Of a stretch of 64,000 nt of DNA, positions 57,921 through 64,000 are shown piece after piece. The position numbers and the translations under genes are program-made. The stretch lies in NCBI GenBank assembly GCA_040219575.1, contig JAVJSD010000012.1, positions 73,966-137,965 on the forward strand, in the 5' to 3' direction. Each line of letters starts with the position of its first letter. Within the stretch, counting starts at the first letter, position 1. The notes beneath the pieces are model-generated. The model had not been told where the DNA came from. It saw only the letters and a program-made list of their open reading frames with translations, and searched no databases. This stretch comes from JAVJSD01 sp040219575 (GTDB taxonomy: Bacteria; Planctomycetota; Planctomycetia; Pirellulales; Pirellulaceae).

Positions 57921-58219
57921 TCACTTGTTGTTGATCGCTCGCCGATGTCGTCGGCGTCGCCGTCGCCGTCGTTTTCGGATGGCAGGCTGGAAGCCTGCCC
58001 TACGGTCGCGCAGATGCGGATTTCGTTGATCCAGGTGAAGAGGGCCCAGCCGATCATCGCGGCGCCGACCAGCGACATGAACCAATGCGTCACCACTCCC
58101 CACAGCAGCAACATCACGCCCATCGCCATCGCCGCCGGGGCGTACGTGGGGCGAACCTTCTCTTCGGCGTTTTCGAGGGCGTCGGCGGCGCGCTCGACCG
58201 TGGGGGCGTCGTTGCTCAC
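57917..58219 (-). CDS. Small membrane protein of the respiratory operon
   Basis: A 100-aa product starting at GTG 58219 (GTGA overlap with ctaG) and ending with an ATGA overlap with the Rieske gene. Two helices (YAPAAMAMGVMLLLWGVVTH and FMSLVGAAMIGWALFTWI) suggest an oxidase small subunit (subunit IV-like). After the second helix the sequence VGQASSLP is encoded by a family B REP hairpin (57981-58003), so the tail beyond residue 73 was probably built by insertion of a repeat. The rest of the tail is acidic and low-complexity (ENDGDGDADDIGE). The coupling at both ends argues that the gene is translated. Confidence 0.7.
   Translation of the reverse strand: MSNDAPTVERAADALENAEEKVRPTYAPAAMAMGVMLLLWGVVTHWFMSLVGAAMIGWALFTWINEIRICATVGQASSLPSENDGDGDADDIGERSTTSE
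57981..58003 (-). repeat. REP hairpin, family B, inside a gene
   Basis: Minus-strand GTAGGGCAGGCTTCC and its hairpin partner lie in-frame within 57917-58219 and encode VGQASSLP. The same sequence is found at 44424 and 63468/63498. Confidence 0.8.
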
Positions 58220-59046
58220 GTGCGGGCCTCACGGATCGTCGTCGGAAGGGAGGCGCTGCTGGCGGGCGCGAGCGTCGGCTGTGTGTACCAGCGGCACAGC
58301 ACGCCGATCACCGCACTCACGTACAGCGAACAGGGCGGCACCCACATCAGCAGCCCCCCCAGTTGTTGATCGGCGGCGGGCGTCAGTCCGGCGTCGTACA
58401 GCATGTTCAAAATGCCGATGCGGTCGGCCGGGTTGGCGAAGGCGGGACAGACCGCGACGCTGGTGAAGGTGATGTAGATGCCCAGCAGCGTGCAGCCGGT
58501 GCAGGCCGAAAACAGGTACACAACCGACGGCAGCGGCGGCAGGCGAAGGCGAACCACCGGCGAATAGACTTGCCACCAGAACAACAGGCCGGCGACGAAA
58601 AACGTCGCGCTGCGAACCACCCCCAAGGCGTAACTCTCGGTGGCGGCCGCACACAACGTGGGAACGTGCCAGAACCACATCGAGCCGAGCCCGCACAACC
58701 AGCCAATCACGGGAATCGCCAGCAATCGGCGCAGCCACGTCCAGCGCGGTCGCGTGAGCCACGCCTCGACCCTGGCTTCGGGCAAGCTCAACAGCAGGCA
58801 CAGCGGCACGATCAACAACAACATCAAATGCTGCACCATGTGCGCACTGAACAGGTAGCCGTCGGCCAGCACGCCGATGGGCGACACGAACGCCGCCGCC
58901 AGGGCGACGATCGCCAACAGGAACCACGCCGCCCGAAAACTCCATGCGCCGCGCACGATCCAGAGGTACCACGCGGTGAGGATGGCGGCGATCAACCAGA
59001 CGGGCGACGCCCAGTTCCAGAGTTCGGCGGTTGCGAGCCAGTTCAT
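58216..59046 (-). CDS. ctaG: Cytochrome oxidase assembly factor, CtaG/Caa3-type membrane protein
   Basis: A 276-aa protein with six or seven helices (WLIAAILTAWYLWIVRGA, FLLAIVALAAAFVSPIGVLA, then FSAHMVQHLMLLLIVPLCLL). SAHMVQHLMLLL and FWHVPTLCAA carry the conserved His residues of the Caa3_CtaG family, which help insert copper into the caa3 oxidase. Both ends overlap their neighbours by 4 bp (ATGA from the oxidase gene, GTGA to the next), so it is firmly part of the operon. Confidence 0.9.
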   Translation of the reverse strand: MNWLATAELWNWASPVWLIAAILTAWYLWIVRGAWSFRAAWFLLAIVALAAAFVSPIGVLADGYLFSAHMVQHLMLLLIVPLCLLLSLPEARVEAWLTRPRWTWLRRLLAIPVIGWLCGLGSMWFWHVPTLCAAATESYALGVVRSATFFVAGLLFWWQVYSPVVRLRLPPLPSVVYLFSACTGCTLLGIYITFTSVAVCPAFANPADRIGILNMLYDAGLTPAADQQLGGLLMWVPPCSLYVSAVIGVLCRWYTQPTLAPASSASLPTTIREART

Positions 59047-61289
59047 TGCAACAACCCCAGGTAAATGATGCCGAACACGGCGAGCCAGACCACGTCGACG
59101 AAGTGCCAATACACACCCACCGCCGCCATCACCTCCGACCTCTCGGCGGTCAGGTAGCGCTGCACTCCCAGCACCAGCAGGATCACCAAAGCCACCAGCC
59201 CCGCCGTCACGTGCAGGCCGTGAAAGCCGGTGACGGTGAAGAACGTCGAGGCGAACAGGTTGCGGTCGATGGTCACGCCGCCGCGAATCAGTTCCGAATA
59301 CTCCCACACCTGCCCGCCGAGAAAAACCATGCCCAGCAGGATCGTCGCGCCCAACCACAATCGAAAGCCGCCCTGGGCGCCGCGTCGCAGGCTGCGCTCG
59401 GCGATCCAGAACGTGGCGCTGCTCGAGATCAGGGCGATGCTGAACATGCCGGTGCGAAACACATCGAGCACCTTCTCGGCGGTCGGACCGGAGTCGTCGC
59501 CGTGGCGGGAGTTGAACACCACGTACGTAACCAGCAGCAGCAGGAAGAACACCGCCTCGGACGCCACGAACGCCCAGCCGCACATGCGGGCCTTGCCGGG
59601 CCGCCGACCGTTGTCCTCGGGCGACTTCTCCGTCTTGGAATCGGCCAGCTCGGGATGATCGCGATCCCACACCGGCCGTCGGCTGTGCACTTCGGGGATC
59701 GTTTCGAAATTCTCCACCGGCGGCGGCGACGTGGTGGCCCATTCCAGCGTGAAGGCGCCCCATGGATTGTCGCCGGCGATCTTTCCCTTGCGCAGGCTGA
59801 CGAGGATATTCCAGATCAGCACCAGCGTGCCGGCCGCCATCAGAAAAGCGCCGACCGTGGCGATCTGATTCAACACCGCCCACCCCGGTTCGTCGCGATA
59901 GGTGTAGTTTCGCCGCGGCATGCCCATCAGCCCCAGGAAGTGCTGCACCATGAAGGTGGCGTTCAGCCCCGCCACCCACAGCCAGAACTGCAGTTTGCCG
60001 AGGCGCTCGCTGAGCATGCGGCCGGTGATCTTGGGGAACCAATAGAAAGTGGCCGCGAACAGTCCGAACACCGTGCCGCCGATCAACACATAGTGAAAGT
60101 GCCCAACGACGAAATAGGTGTCGGTCAATTGCCAGTCGATCGGCACGGCGGCGAACATCACGCCGGTCAGGCCGCCGATGACGAATTCCAGCAGGAACGC
60201 CACGGCGAACAGCATCGAGGTGGTCAGGCGAATCGAACCGCCCCACATGGTGGCGGTCCAGTTGAACACCTTGACCCCCGTCGGCAAGGCGATCAACAGA
60301 CTGCCCACCGCGAAGAAGATGTTGGCCCCCATCCCCAGCCCCGCCGCGAACATGTGATGCGCCCACACGCCGTAGGAAAGCAGCACGATGACGGCGCTCG
60401 AGCCCGCCACGAACGAGTAGCCGTAGATCGGCTTGCGGGAAAAGACCGGAATCACTTCCGAGATCATGCCGAAGGCGGGCAGAATCAGGATGTACACCTC
60501 GGGATGCCCGAAGACCCAGAAATAGTGCTGCCAGAGGATGGCGGAGCCTCCCCGGGCTGGTTCGAAGAACGCCGCTCCCAGCCAACGGTCGATCAGCAGC
60601 ATGGCCAGCGCGGCATTGAGCGCGGGCAGCGCGAGGATCGTGAGGATGGCGGTCATGAAGCTCATCCACACGAACAGCGGCACGCGCTGCAGGCTCATGC
60701 CCGGCGCCCGGCAGCTGAGCACGGTGACGAAAATGTTGATCGCCGCGGCCACCGAACCGACGCCCAGGCAGGCCAGGCCGAGGATCCAGTAGTCCTGGGC
60801 CTGCATCAGGTTGTAGGCTTTCGTTGACAGCGGCGCGTAGCTGAACCAGCCGGCGTCGGGCGCCTTACCGGTCAGAAAGCTGTAATACAGCAGGATGCCG
60901 CCGGACGGCAGCAGCCAGTAGCTCATGGCGTTGAGTCGCGGGAACGCCACGTCGCGGGCGCCGATCATCAGCGGCACGAAGAAATTCGCGAATCCCACCA
61001 GCACCGGCATGCCCACCAGGAACACCATGGTGGTGCCGTGCATGGTGAACATTTGATTGAACGCGTCGGGCGAGAGAAACGTGTTGCGCGGCAGCGCGAG
61101 TTGGATGCGCATCAAGAGCGCCTCGCCGCCGCCGACCGCCAGAAACACCATGGCCGTGAGGATATAAAGAATGCCGATCCGCTTGTGATCGACGGTGCTC
61201 ACCCAGCCGAGCAACCACGTCGCAGTGGCGGCGTCCGCCTCCCTTGAGACGCCGGATTCGAGCGGTTTGTCGGCCAGCGGCAGGCTCAC
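59043..61289 (-). CDS. ctaD: Cytochrome c oxidase subunits I and III fused (CtaD-CtaE)
   Basis: A 748-aa fusion. Residues 1 to about 540 are haem-copper oxidase subunit I: MFTMHGTTMVFLVGMPVLVG, the HPEVYILILP stretch with the His-Tyr pair, YGVWAHHMFAAGLGM with two copper histidines and GHFHYVLIGGTVFGLF for the haem ligands. D in MIGARDVAFPRLNAMSYW marks the D channel of an A-family oxidase. A hydrophilic linker (about 560-620) leads to the subunit III part (MCGWAFVASEAVFFLLLLVT, FHGLHVTAGLVALVILLVLG), which has fewer helices than full CtaE. The GTG start at 61289 overlaps the subunit II stop by 4 bp. Reduces O2 to water while pumping protons. Confidence 0.95.
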   Translation of the reverse strand: MSLPLADKPLESGVSREADAATATWLLGWVSTVDHKRIGILYILTAMVFLAVGGGEALLMRIQLALPRNTFLSPDAFNQMFTMHGTTMVFLVGMPVLVGFANFFVPLMIGARDVAFPRLNAMSYWLLPSGGILLYYSFLTGKAPDAGWFSYAPLSTKAYNLMQAQDYWILGLACLGVGSVAAAINIFVTVLSCRAPGMSLQRVPLFVWMSFMTAILTILALPALNAALAMLLIDRWLGAAFFEPARGGSAILWQHYFWVFGHPEVYILILPAFGMISEVIPVFSRKPIYGYSFVAGSSAVIVLLSYGVWAHHMFAAGLGMGANIFFAVGSLLIALPTGVKVFNWTATMWGGSIRLTTSMLFAVAFLLEFVIGGLTGVMFAAVPIDWQLTDTYFVVGHFHYVLIGGTVFGLFAATFYWFPKITGRMLSERLGKLQFWLWVAGLNATFMVQHFLGLMGMPRRNYTYRDEPGWAVLNQIATVGAFLMAAGTLVLIWNILVSLRKGKIAGDNPWGAFTLEWATTSPPPVENFETIPEVHSRRPVWDRDHPELADSKTEKSPEDNGRRPGKARMCGWAFVASEAVFFLLLLVTYVVFNSRHGDDSGPTAEKVLDVFRTGMFSIALISSSATFWIAERSLRRGAQGGFRLWLGATILLGMVFLGGQVWEYSELIRGGVTIDRNLFASTFFTVTGFHGLHVTAGLVALVILLVLGVQRYLTAERSEVMAAVGVYWHFVDVVWLAVFGIIYLGLLQ

Positions 61290-62230
61290 TCGAGCGTCTC
61301 CAGGTAAGCGACCAGTTGCGTAAGGTGCTCGTCGCTTAGCTTGAAGTTGGGCATCTTGCAGCCCGGCTTGAGCGCCTGCGGATCCTTCAGCCAGAGGCGG
61401 AGGTTATCCGGCGTGTTGTCGATCACGCCGCCGCCAAGCTCCTGGCGGCTGGCGAGATGCGTCAGGTCGGGAGCGATGTCGGCCTTGGCGTCGGTGCCGC
61501 CGATGCGATGGCACTGCGAACAGGTGAGCGTCATGAACAGCTCCTTGCCGGCCGCCGCGGGTGCTTGCTCGGGCGGCTTGGGCTGGATGTGCTGCGCGAT
61601 CCGCCACTGTGCGTAGTCTTGCGGCGTGTGGGCGTAAACGCGGAAGTTCATCCAGGTATGTTGCGTTCCGCAGTATTCGGCGCAGCGGCCCTGGTACACG
61701 CCGGGCTCGTTCGCCTCGAGCCACAGATAATTCTCGCGGCCGGGAATGGCGTCCATCTTCCGCGCCAGTTGCGGCACCCAGAAGCAATGAATGACATCTT
61801 GCGACTCGAGCTTCACGCGCAGTCGCTTGCCGGTGGGGATGTGGAGTTCGTTGGCGGCCACGATGCCCGAATCGGCGTATTCGATCTGCCACCACCACTG
61901 GTGTCCGGTGACGACCAGATCGGCGTCGGCCTCTCCCGGCGGATGGGCCCGGGGCGCCGCGTTGAGCGTCAGCACCAGGTTGGCGCTGACCGCCGCCAAC
62001 CAGAGCACGATGATGATCGGCCCCACCATCCAGAAAATCTCCTGACGATGGCTGCCGAAATTCTGCTCGGGCAGCGCCTCGCGTTCGCGAAACCGCCACA
62101 AGGCGACGACGATCAGTCCCGAAACGATCATGAAGATGCCGGCGCTCATCAGCAGCACCTGCACGAACAGGTCGTAAATCGCCTGCGCCTGGGGCGACGC
62201 CGGATCGAACACGGGAACGGTCGAGTTCAT
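61286..62230 (-). CDS. ctaC: Cytochrome c oxidase subunit II with C-terminal cytochrome c (caa3 type)
   Basis: A 314-aa membrane-anchored subunit with two helices (LFVQVLLMSAGIFMIVSGLI and MVGPIIIVLWLAAVSANLVL). The CuA domain has VTGHQWWWQIEY, HCFWVPQLARKMD and the CuA ligands in CAEYCGTQHTWM. A C-terminal haem c site CSQCH follows in MTLTCSQCHRIGGTDA, with a Met in KPGCKMPNFKLSD as likely axial ligand. Subunit II with a fused cytochrome c defines the caa3 type and lets the oxidase receive electrons directly from another complex. It is the first gene of the operon. The ATG at 62230 removes an odd leader that reads through a palindrome. Confidence 0.95.
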   Translation of the reverse strand: MNSTVPVFDPASPQAQAIYDLFVQVLLMSAGIFMIVSGLIVVALWRFREREALPEQNFGSHRQEIFWMVGPIIIVLWLAAVSANLVLTLNAAPRAHPPGEADADLVVTGHQWWWQIEYADSGIVAANELHIPTGKRLRVKLESQDVIHCFWVPQLARKMDAIPGRENYLWLEANEPGVYQGRCAEYCGTQHTWMNFRVYAHTPQDYAQWRIAQHIQPKPPEQAPAAAGKELFMTLTCSQCHRIGGTDAKADIAPDLTHLASRQELGGGVIDNTPDNLRLWLKDPQALKPGCKMPNFKLSDEHLTQLVAYLETLE

Positions 62231-62276
62231 GGCTGTCCGTGGCGAAAGGTCATCCGTGGAAGCGTCGCGAATCGTT

Positions 62277-62304
62277 GTACGACGGACGTCGACGTCCGTC
62301 GTAC
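62277..62304. promoter_or_regulatory. Perfect 28-bp palindrome upstream of the respiratory operon
   Basis: GTACGACGGACGTC and its exact complement without a loop, 47 bp before the subunit II ATG. This could be an operator, but GTACGACGG-type palindromes are also dispersed repeats in planctomycetes. Confidence 0.45.
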
Positions 62305-62330
62305 CGGGGTGCACTGCATGCGGCGCGCTT

Positions 62331-62540
62331 TCACAGGATGAGTTCGATGCAGAAATAGACCAGGGCCACCACGGCCGCCAGACCGAGCAGCAGAAAGAAG
62401 ACGCCCAGCACGCCGCTGTAGGGAGAAGCCGCCGACGCGCACCGCGCGCAGGCCTGAAGCCGCCCCGACGCGGGATCGATCATCACCGGCGACCCGCACT
62501 TCGGGCACTCGCCCCAGTTAGGATTGTCGCTGTCGGCCAT
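62331..62540 (-). CDS. Small zinc-ribbon membrane protein
   Basis: A 69-aa product. CPKCGSP at 12-18 and CARC at 32-35 form a four-cysteine zinc ribbon, followed by one hydrophobic segment (GVLGVFFLLLGLAAVVALVY). GGAGGGAG about 8 bases before the ATG at 62540 is a very strong ribosome site. It lies upstream of and on the same strand as the oxidase operon, with about 100 bp between. It may be an unrelated small membrane protein or an oxidase accessory; function unknown. Confidence 0.65.
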   Translation of the reverse strand: MADSDNPNWGECPKCGSPVMIDPASGRLQACARCASAASPYSGVLGVFFLLLGLAAVVALVYFCIELIL

Positions 62541-62990
62541 CAATCGGGCTCCCTCCAAAGTTGCGGCTCGCGTTGACGGGGGCATTCTAGCGTTCTTGGC
62601 GTCGGTTGTGCAGTCACGCAGGCATGGCTCTTTGATGTATCTCCGTCCGGCATCGCCGGCACCAAGGCGGTCCGCAGATGACGCAGATTGCCGCAGATGA
62701 TCATGCAATGCCAGCCAGCTGTTGCTTTGACCGTTTGCCAAATCACGAGGAAAAGACGAAGCGCATCGCAAAACAACCGTTCGAAATGCGCGCGGGCCGC
62801 GCGTATTTCCGGGGAGTCCGCAGATGACGCAGATTTTCGCAGATACTTGAGAGCCGACTGACACGCGTCAATTCAGGGGGTTCACGAAGAATTTGCAGGC
62901 GGTCGCGCGTTGCTCCGGCATTCTCAGCAGTTAGACTACATCCAAAGATCGACGCCCCACCTCGAATCAACCCACCTTTGGAGAATTCCC
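62541..62990. other. Intergenic region with dispersed 'GCAGATGACGCAGATT' repeats
   Basis: 450 bp between divergent genes. CCGCAGATGACGCAGATT occurs at about 62674 and 62820 (direct repeats), and a related form lies near 18475 in inverted orientation. No gene supported. Confidence 0.5.
62674..62846. repeat. Two copies of a short dispersed repeat
   Basis: CCGCAGATGACGCAGATTGC at about 62674 and CCGCAGATGACGCAGATTTT at about 62820. A reverse-complement relative lies near 18475. Confidence 0.55.
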
Positions 62991-63452
62991 ATGAAGTGTG
63001 ATCCTCGGATATCGGCGGCGCTTGTCAGCTTGTTTGCTTTGTCGCTGGTTTTTGGCAGCATGGTCTCGGCCCAAGCGGAGGAGAAAGGAACAACCGTGGC
63101 GAAGAAGGATGAGAAAGAGAATCGCGTTTTCGAACTGCGGACGTACACCTGCCATCCCGGCCGGCTCGACGCGCTGAACAAGCGGTTTCGCGATCACACC
63201 TGCAAGCTGTTCGAGAAGCACGGCATGACGCTGATCGGCTTCTGGACGCCGACCGAAGGGCCCGAGGCCGAGAACACGCTGATCTATCTGTTGGCCTTCC
63301 CCAGTCGCGAGGCCCGCGACAAGGCCTTCGCCGCCTTCCGCGAAGACCCCGCCTGGAAGAAGGCCTTCGCCGAATCCCACGAGGACGGCGAGATCGTGAT
63401 GAAGGTCGACAGCAAATTCCTCGCCCCCACCGACTACTCCTACATCAAGTGA
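62991..63452 (+). CDS. Secreted NIPSNAP-family protein
   Basis: A 153-aa product with a signal peptide (ISAALVSLFALSLVFGSMV, cleavage near AQAEE). The mature part is a NIPSNAP dimeric alpha+beta-barrel-like domain: RVFELRTYTCHPGRLDALNK, then MTLIGFWTPTEGPEAENTLI, AFPSREARDKAFAAFREDPA. NIPSNAP proteins are a stress-linked family of unsettled function; secreted forms are frequent in planctomycetes. GGAG 8 bases before the ATG at 62991 supports this start. Single gene; REP hairpins follow. Confidence 0.9.
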   Translation: MKCDPRISAALVSLFALSLVFGSMVSAQAEEKGTTVAKKDEKENRVFELRTYTCHPGRLDALNKRFRDHTCKLFEKHGMTLIGFWTPTEGPEAENTLIYLLAFPSREARDKAFAAFREDPAWKKAFAESHEDGEIVMKVDSKFLAPTDYSYIK

Positions 63453-63467
63453 CGCGTCCGCCCCGTC

Positions 63468-63520
63468 GTAGGGCAGGCTTCCAGCCTGCCGGAGTCCGTA
63501 GGGCAGGCTTCCAGCCTGCC
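63468..63520. repeat. Two tandem REP hairpins, family B
   Basis: GTAGGGCAGGCTTCCAGCCT occurs at 63468 and again at 63498, in the same orientation 30 bp apart. This is direct, not facing, repetition, unlike family A. Confidence 0.8.
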
Positions 63521-63685
63521 AGATGTTCTTGAACAAGAGGAAACGGAGACAACGGAGGGCGAAGAATGTTTGCGGGGCGCCCCGGTCGATTGTTGAGGAC
63601 TGCATTGTCAATGCCGACGATGTAGCGAGGAATGTCGCTTACTGACGACTGCATTTCCAATCACGACGATGCAGCGAGGAATATC

Positions 63686-63879
63686 GTTTAACGGCAAGCC
63701 GCAGAGGCGACAGCGCGCGCACGACCCCGAACTAGCTGAAAACGTTGCTGCAACGATCCGCCGACGCCTGCGGCTTGCCGTTAAACGAGTCGATCGTAAT
63801 GGACGGCGCGCGCACGACCCCGCACTAGCTGGAAACGTTGCCGCAACGATCCGCCGTCTCCTGCGGCTTGCCGTTAAAC
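63686..63879. repeat. Family E element plus adjacent half-element
   Basis: A complete copy at 63686-63786 (GTTTAACGGCAAGCCGCAGA to GTTAAAC). A second copy, about 63806-63879, has only the right end, but its interior (CACTAGCTGGAAACGTTGCC) is nearly the same as the first. Confidence 0.75.
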
Positions 63880-63951
63880 TTGTTTTCCGCAACCTAAAGT
63901 TTTTCCAAAATTGCTCTTGCGCCATTCCGCCAGACTCGCCATCTTAGCGGC

Positions 63952-64000
63952 ATGACGCAAATCTGGTACGGACGCCAAACGAACGCCGAAGGTGTGAACT
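63952..64000 (+). CDS. Possible gene start, partial (runs off right edge)
   Basis: From the ATG at 63952 a frame reads MTQIWYGRQTNAEGVN to the edge. W-Y-G near the start could suggest a GYF-like or similar domain. There is no ribosome site and only 16 codons are visible, so it is a weak call. Confidence 0.25.
   Translation, partial: MTQIWYGRQTNAEGVN

Larger units (their letters stand above)
63453..63951. other. Repeat-rich gene-free region
   Basis: 499 bp with two family B REP hairpins (63468-63520), a fossil repeat near 63533, and two family E elements (63686-63786 and about 63806-63879). No gene seen. Confidence 0.6.

Noticed and set aside
59031..60827. A 598-codon plus-strand frame rich in His and Gln
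   Set aside because: Antisense to the oxidase subunit I/III gene; its composition is a mirror of hydrophobic codons.
63669..63947. A 92-codon open frame over the 63.7-kb repeats
   Set aside because: It is made almost entirely of two family E elements (repeated RRRLRLAVKR) and therefore reflects the repeat, not a gene.
1..64000. tRNA, rRNA or riboswitch genes
   Set aside because: No cloverleaf with a TTCGANNC arm and CCA-type end, no rRNA-like segment and no riboswitch consensus was recognised by eye; a covariance-model search would be needed to exclude them.

Overview
The window looks like a chromosomal piece of a high-GC planctomycete, probably from the Pirellulales side. The evidence is three DUF1501 proteins (two with a visible twin-arginine motif), a DUF1559 pseudopilin-like protein, a DUF1571 protein, many secreted beta-propeller, LRR and HEAT proteins, small membrane proteins that begin with an NPYxSP motif, and large numbers of planctomycete-type palindromic repeats. 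No rRNA, tRNA, CRISPR array or prophage was seen. Most genes lie on the minus strand.

Layout. 0-5.6 kb: edge of a membrane protein, a primary-type sigma factor, a biotin-dependent carboxyltransferase, a small NPYESP membrane protein, then a repeat cluster holding the decayed end of a REP-associated tyrosine transposase. 5.6-18.4 kb: secreted proteins (coiled-coil protein, kelch-like propeller, di-haem cytochrome, FG-GAP protein, a protein of four exact 135-residue repeats, a double sialidase-like protein) plus one Uma2 nuclease-like gene. 18.6-25.6 kb: a three-gene overlapping operon of a short Hsp70, a tail-anchored protein and a membrane J-like protein, then iscA, iscS and a NUDIX gene. 25.8-35.7 kb: pseudopilin-like, HEAT, two TerB-like paralogues, a PQQ-type propeller, an orphan sugar-type ABC permease, DUF1501 and DUF1571 genes. 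36-40.6 kb: a visibly AT-richer accessory stretch of small genes, including a DMP19/DUF4375 gene. 40.8-48.8 kb: two DUF1501 genes, small membrane proteins, a short MITE-like element, an LRR protein, a degenerate tandem repeat array and a HEAT protein. 48.9-55.8 kb: central metabolism (pyruvate-decarboxylase-type enzyme, malic enzyme, an HPPD-like VOC protein, an FMN glutamate-synthase-like protein). 55.9-62.2 kb: a respiratory operon in which most neighbouring genes overlap by 4 bp (caa3 oxidase subunit II, fused subunits I+III, CtaG, a small membrane protein, Rieske protein, cytochrome b fused to cytochrome c). 62.3-64 kb: a zinc-ribbon membrane protein, a NIPSNAP protein and more repeats.

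How parts work together. The respiratory operon encodes a quinol-to-oxygen chain in which both the bc part and oxidase subunit II carry their own covalent haem c domain, so electrons could pass complex to complex. The Hsp70/J-like operon looks like a membrane-tethered chaperone machine with a degenerate J-domain signature. The whole window is peppered with GTAG-headed hairpins (REP/REPIN-like), and a fossil of a Y1 transposase of the matching type lies in the same window.

Protein family calls come from reading motifs only; no database search was possible. Starts were moved to internal ATG/GTG/TTG codons when a Shine-Dalgarno sequence, signal peptide or 4-bp overlap supported them.
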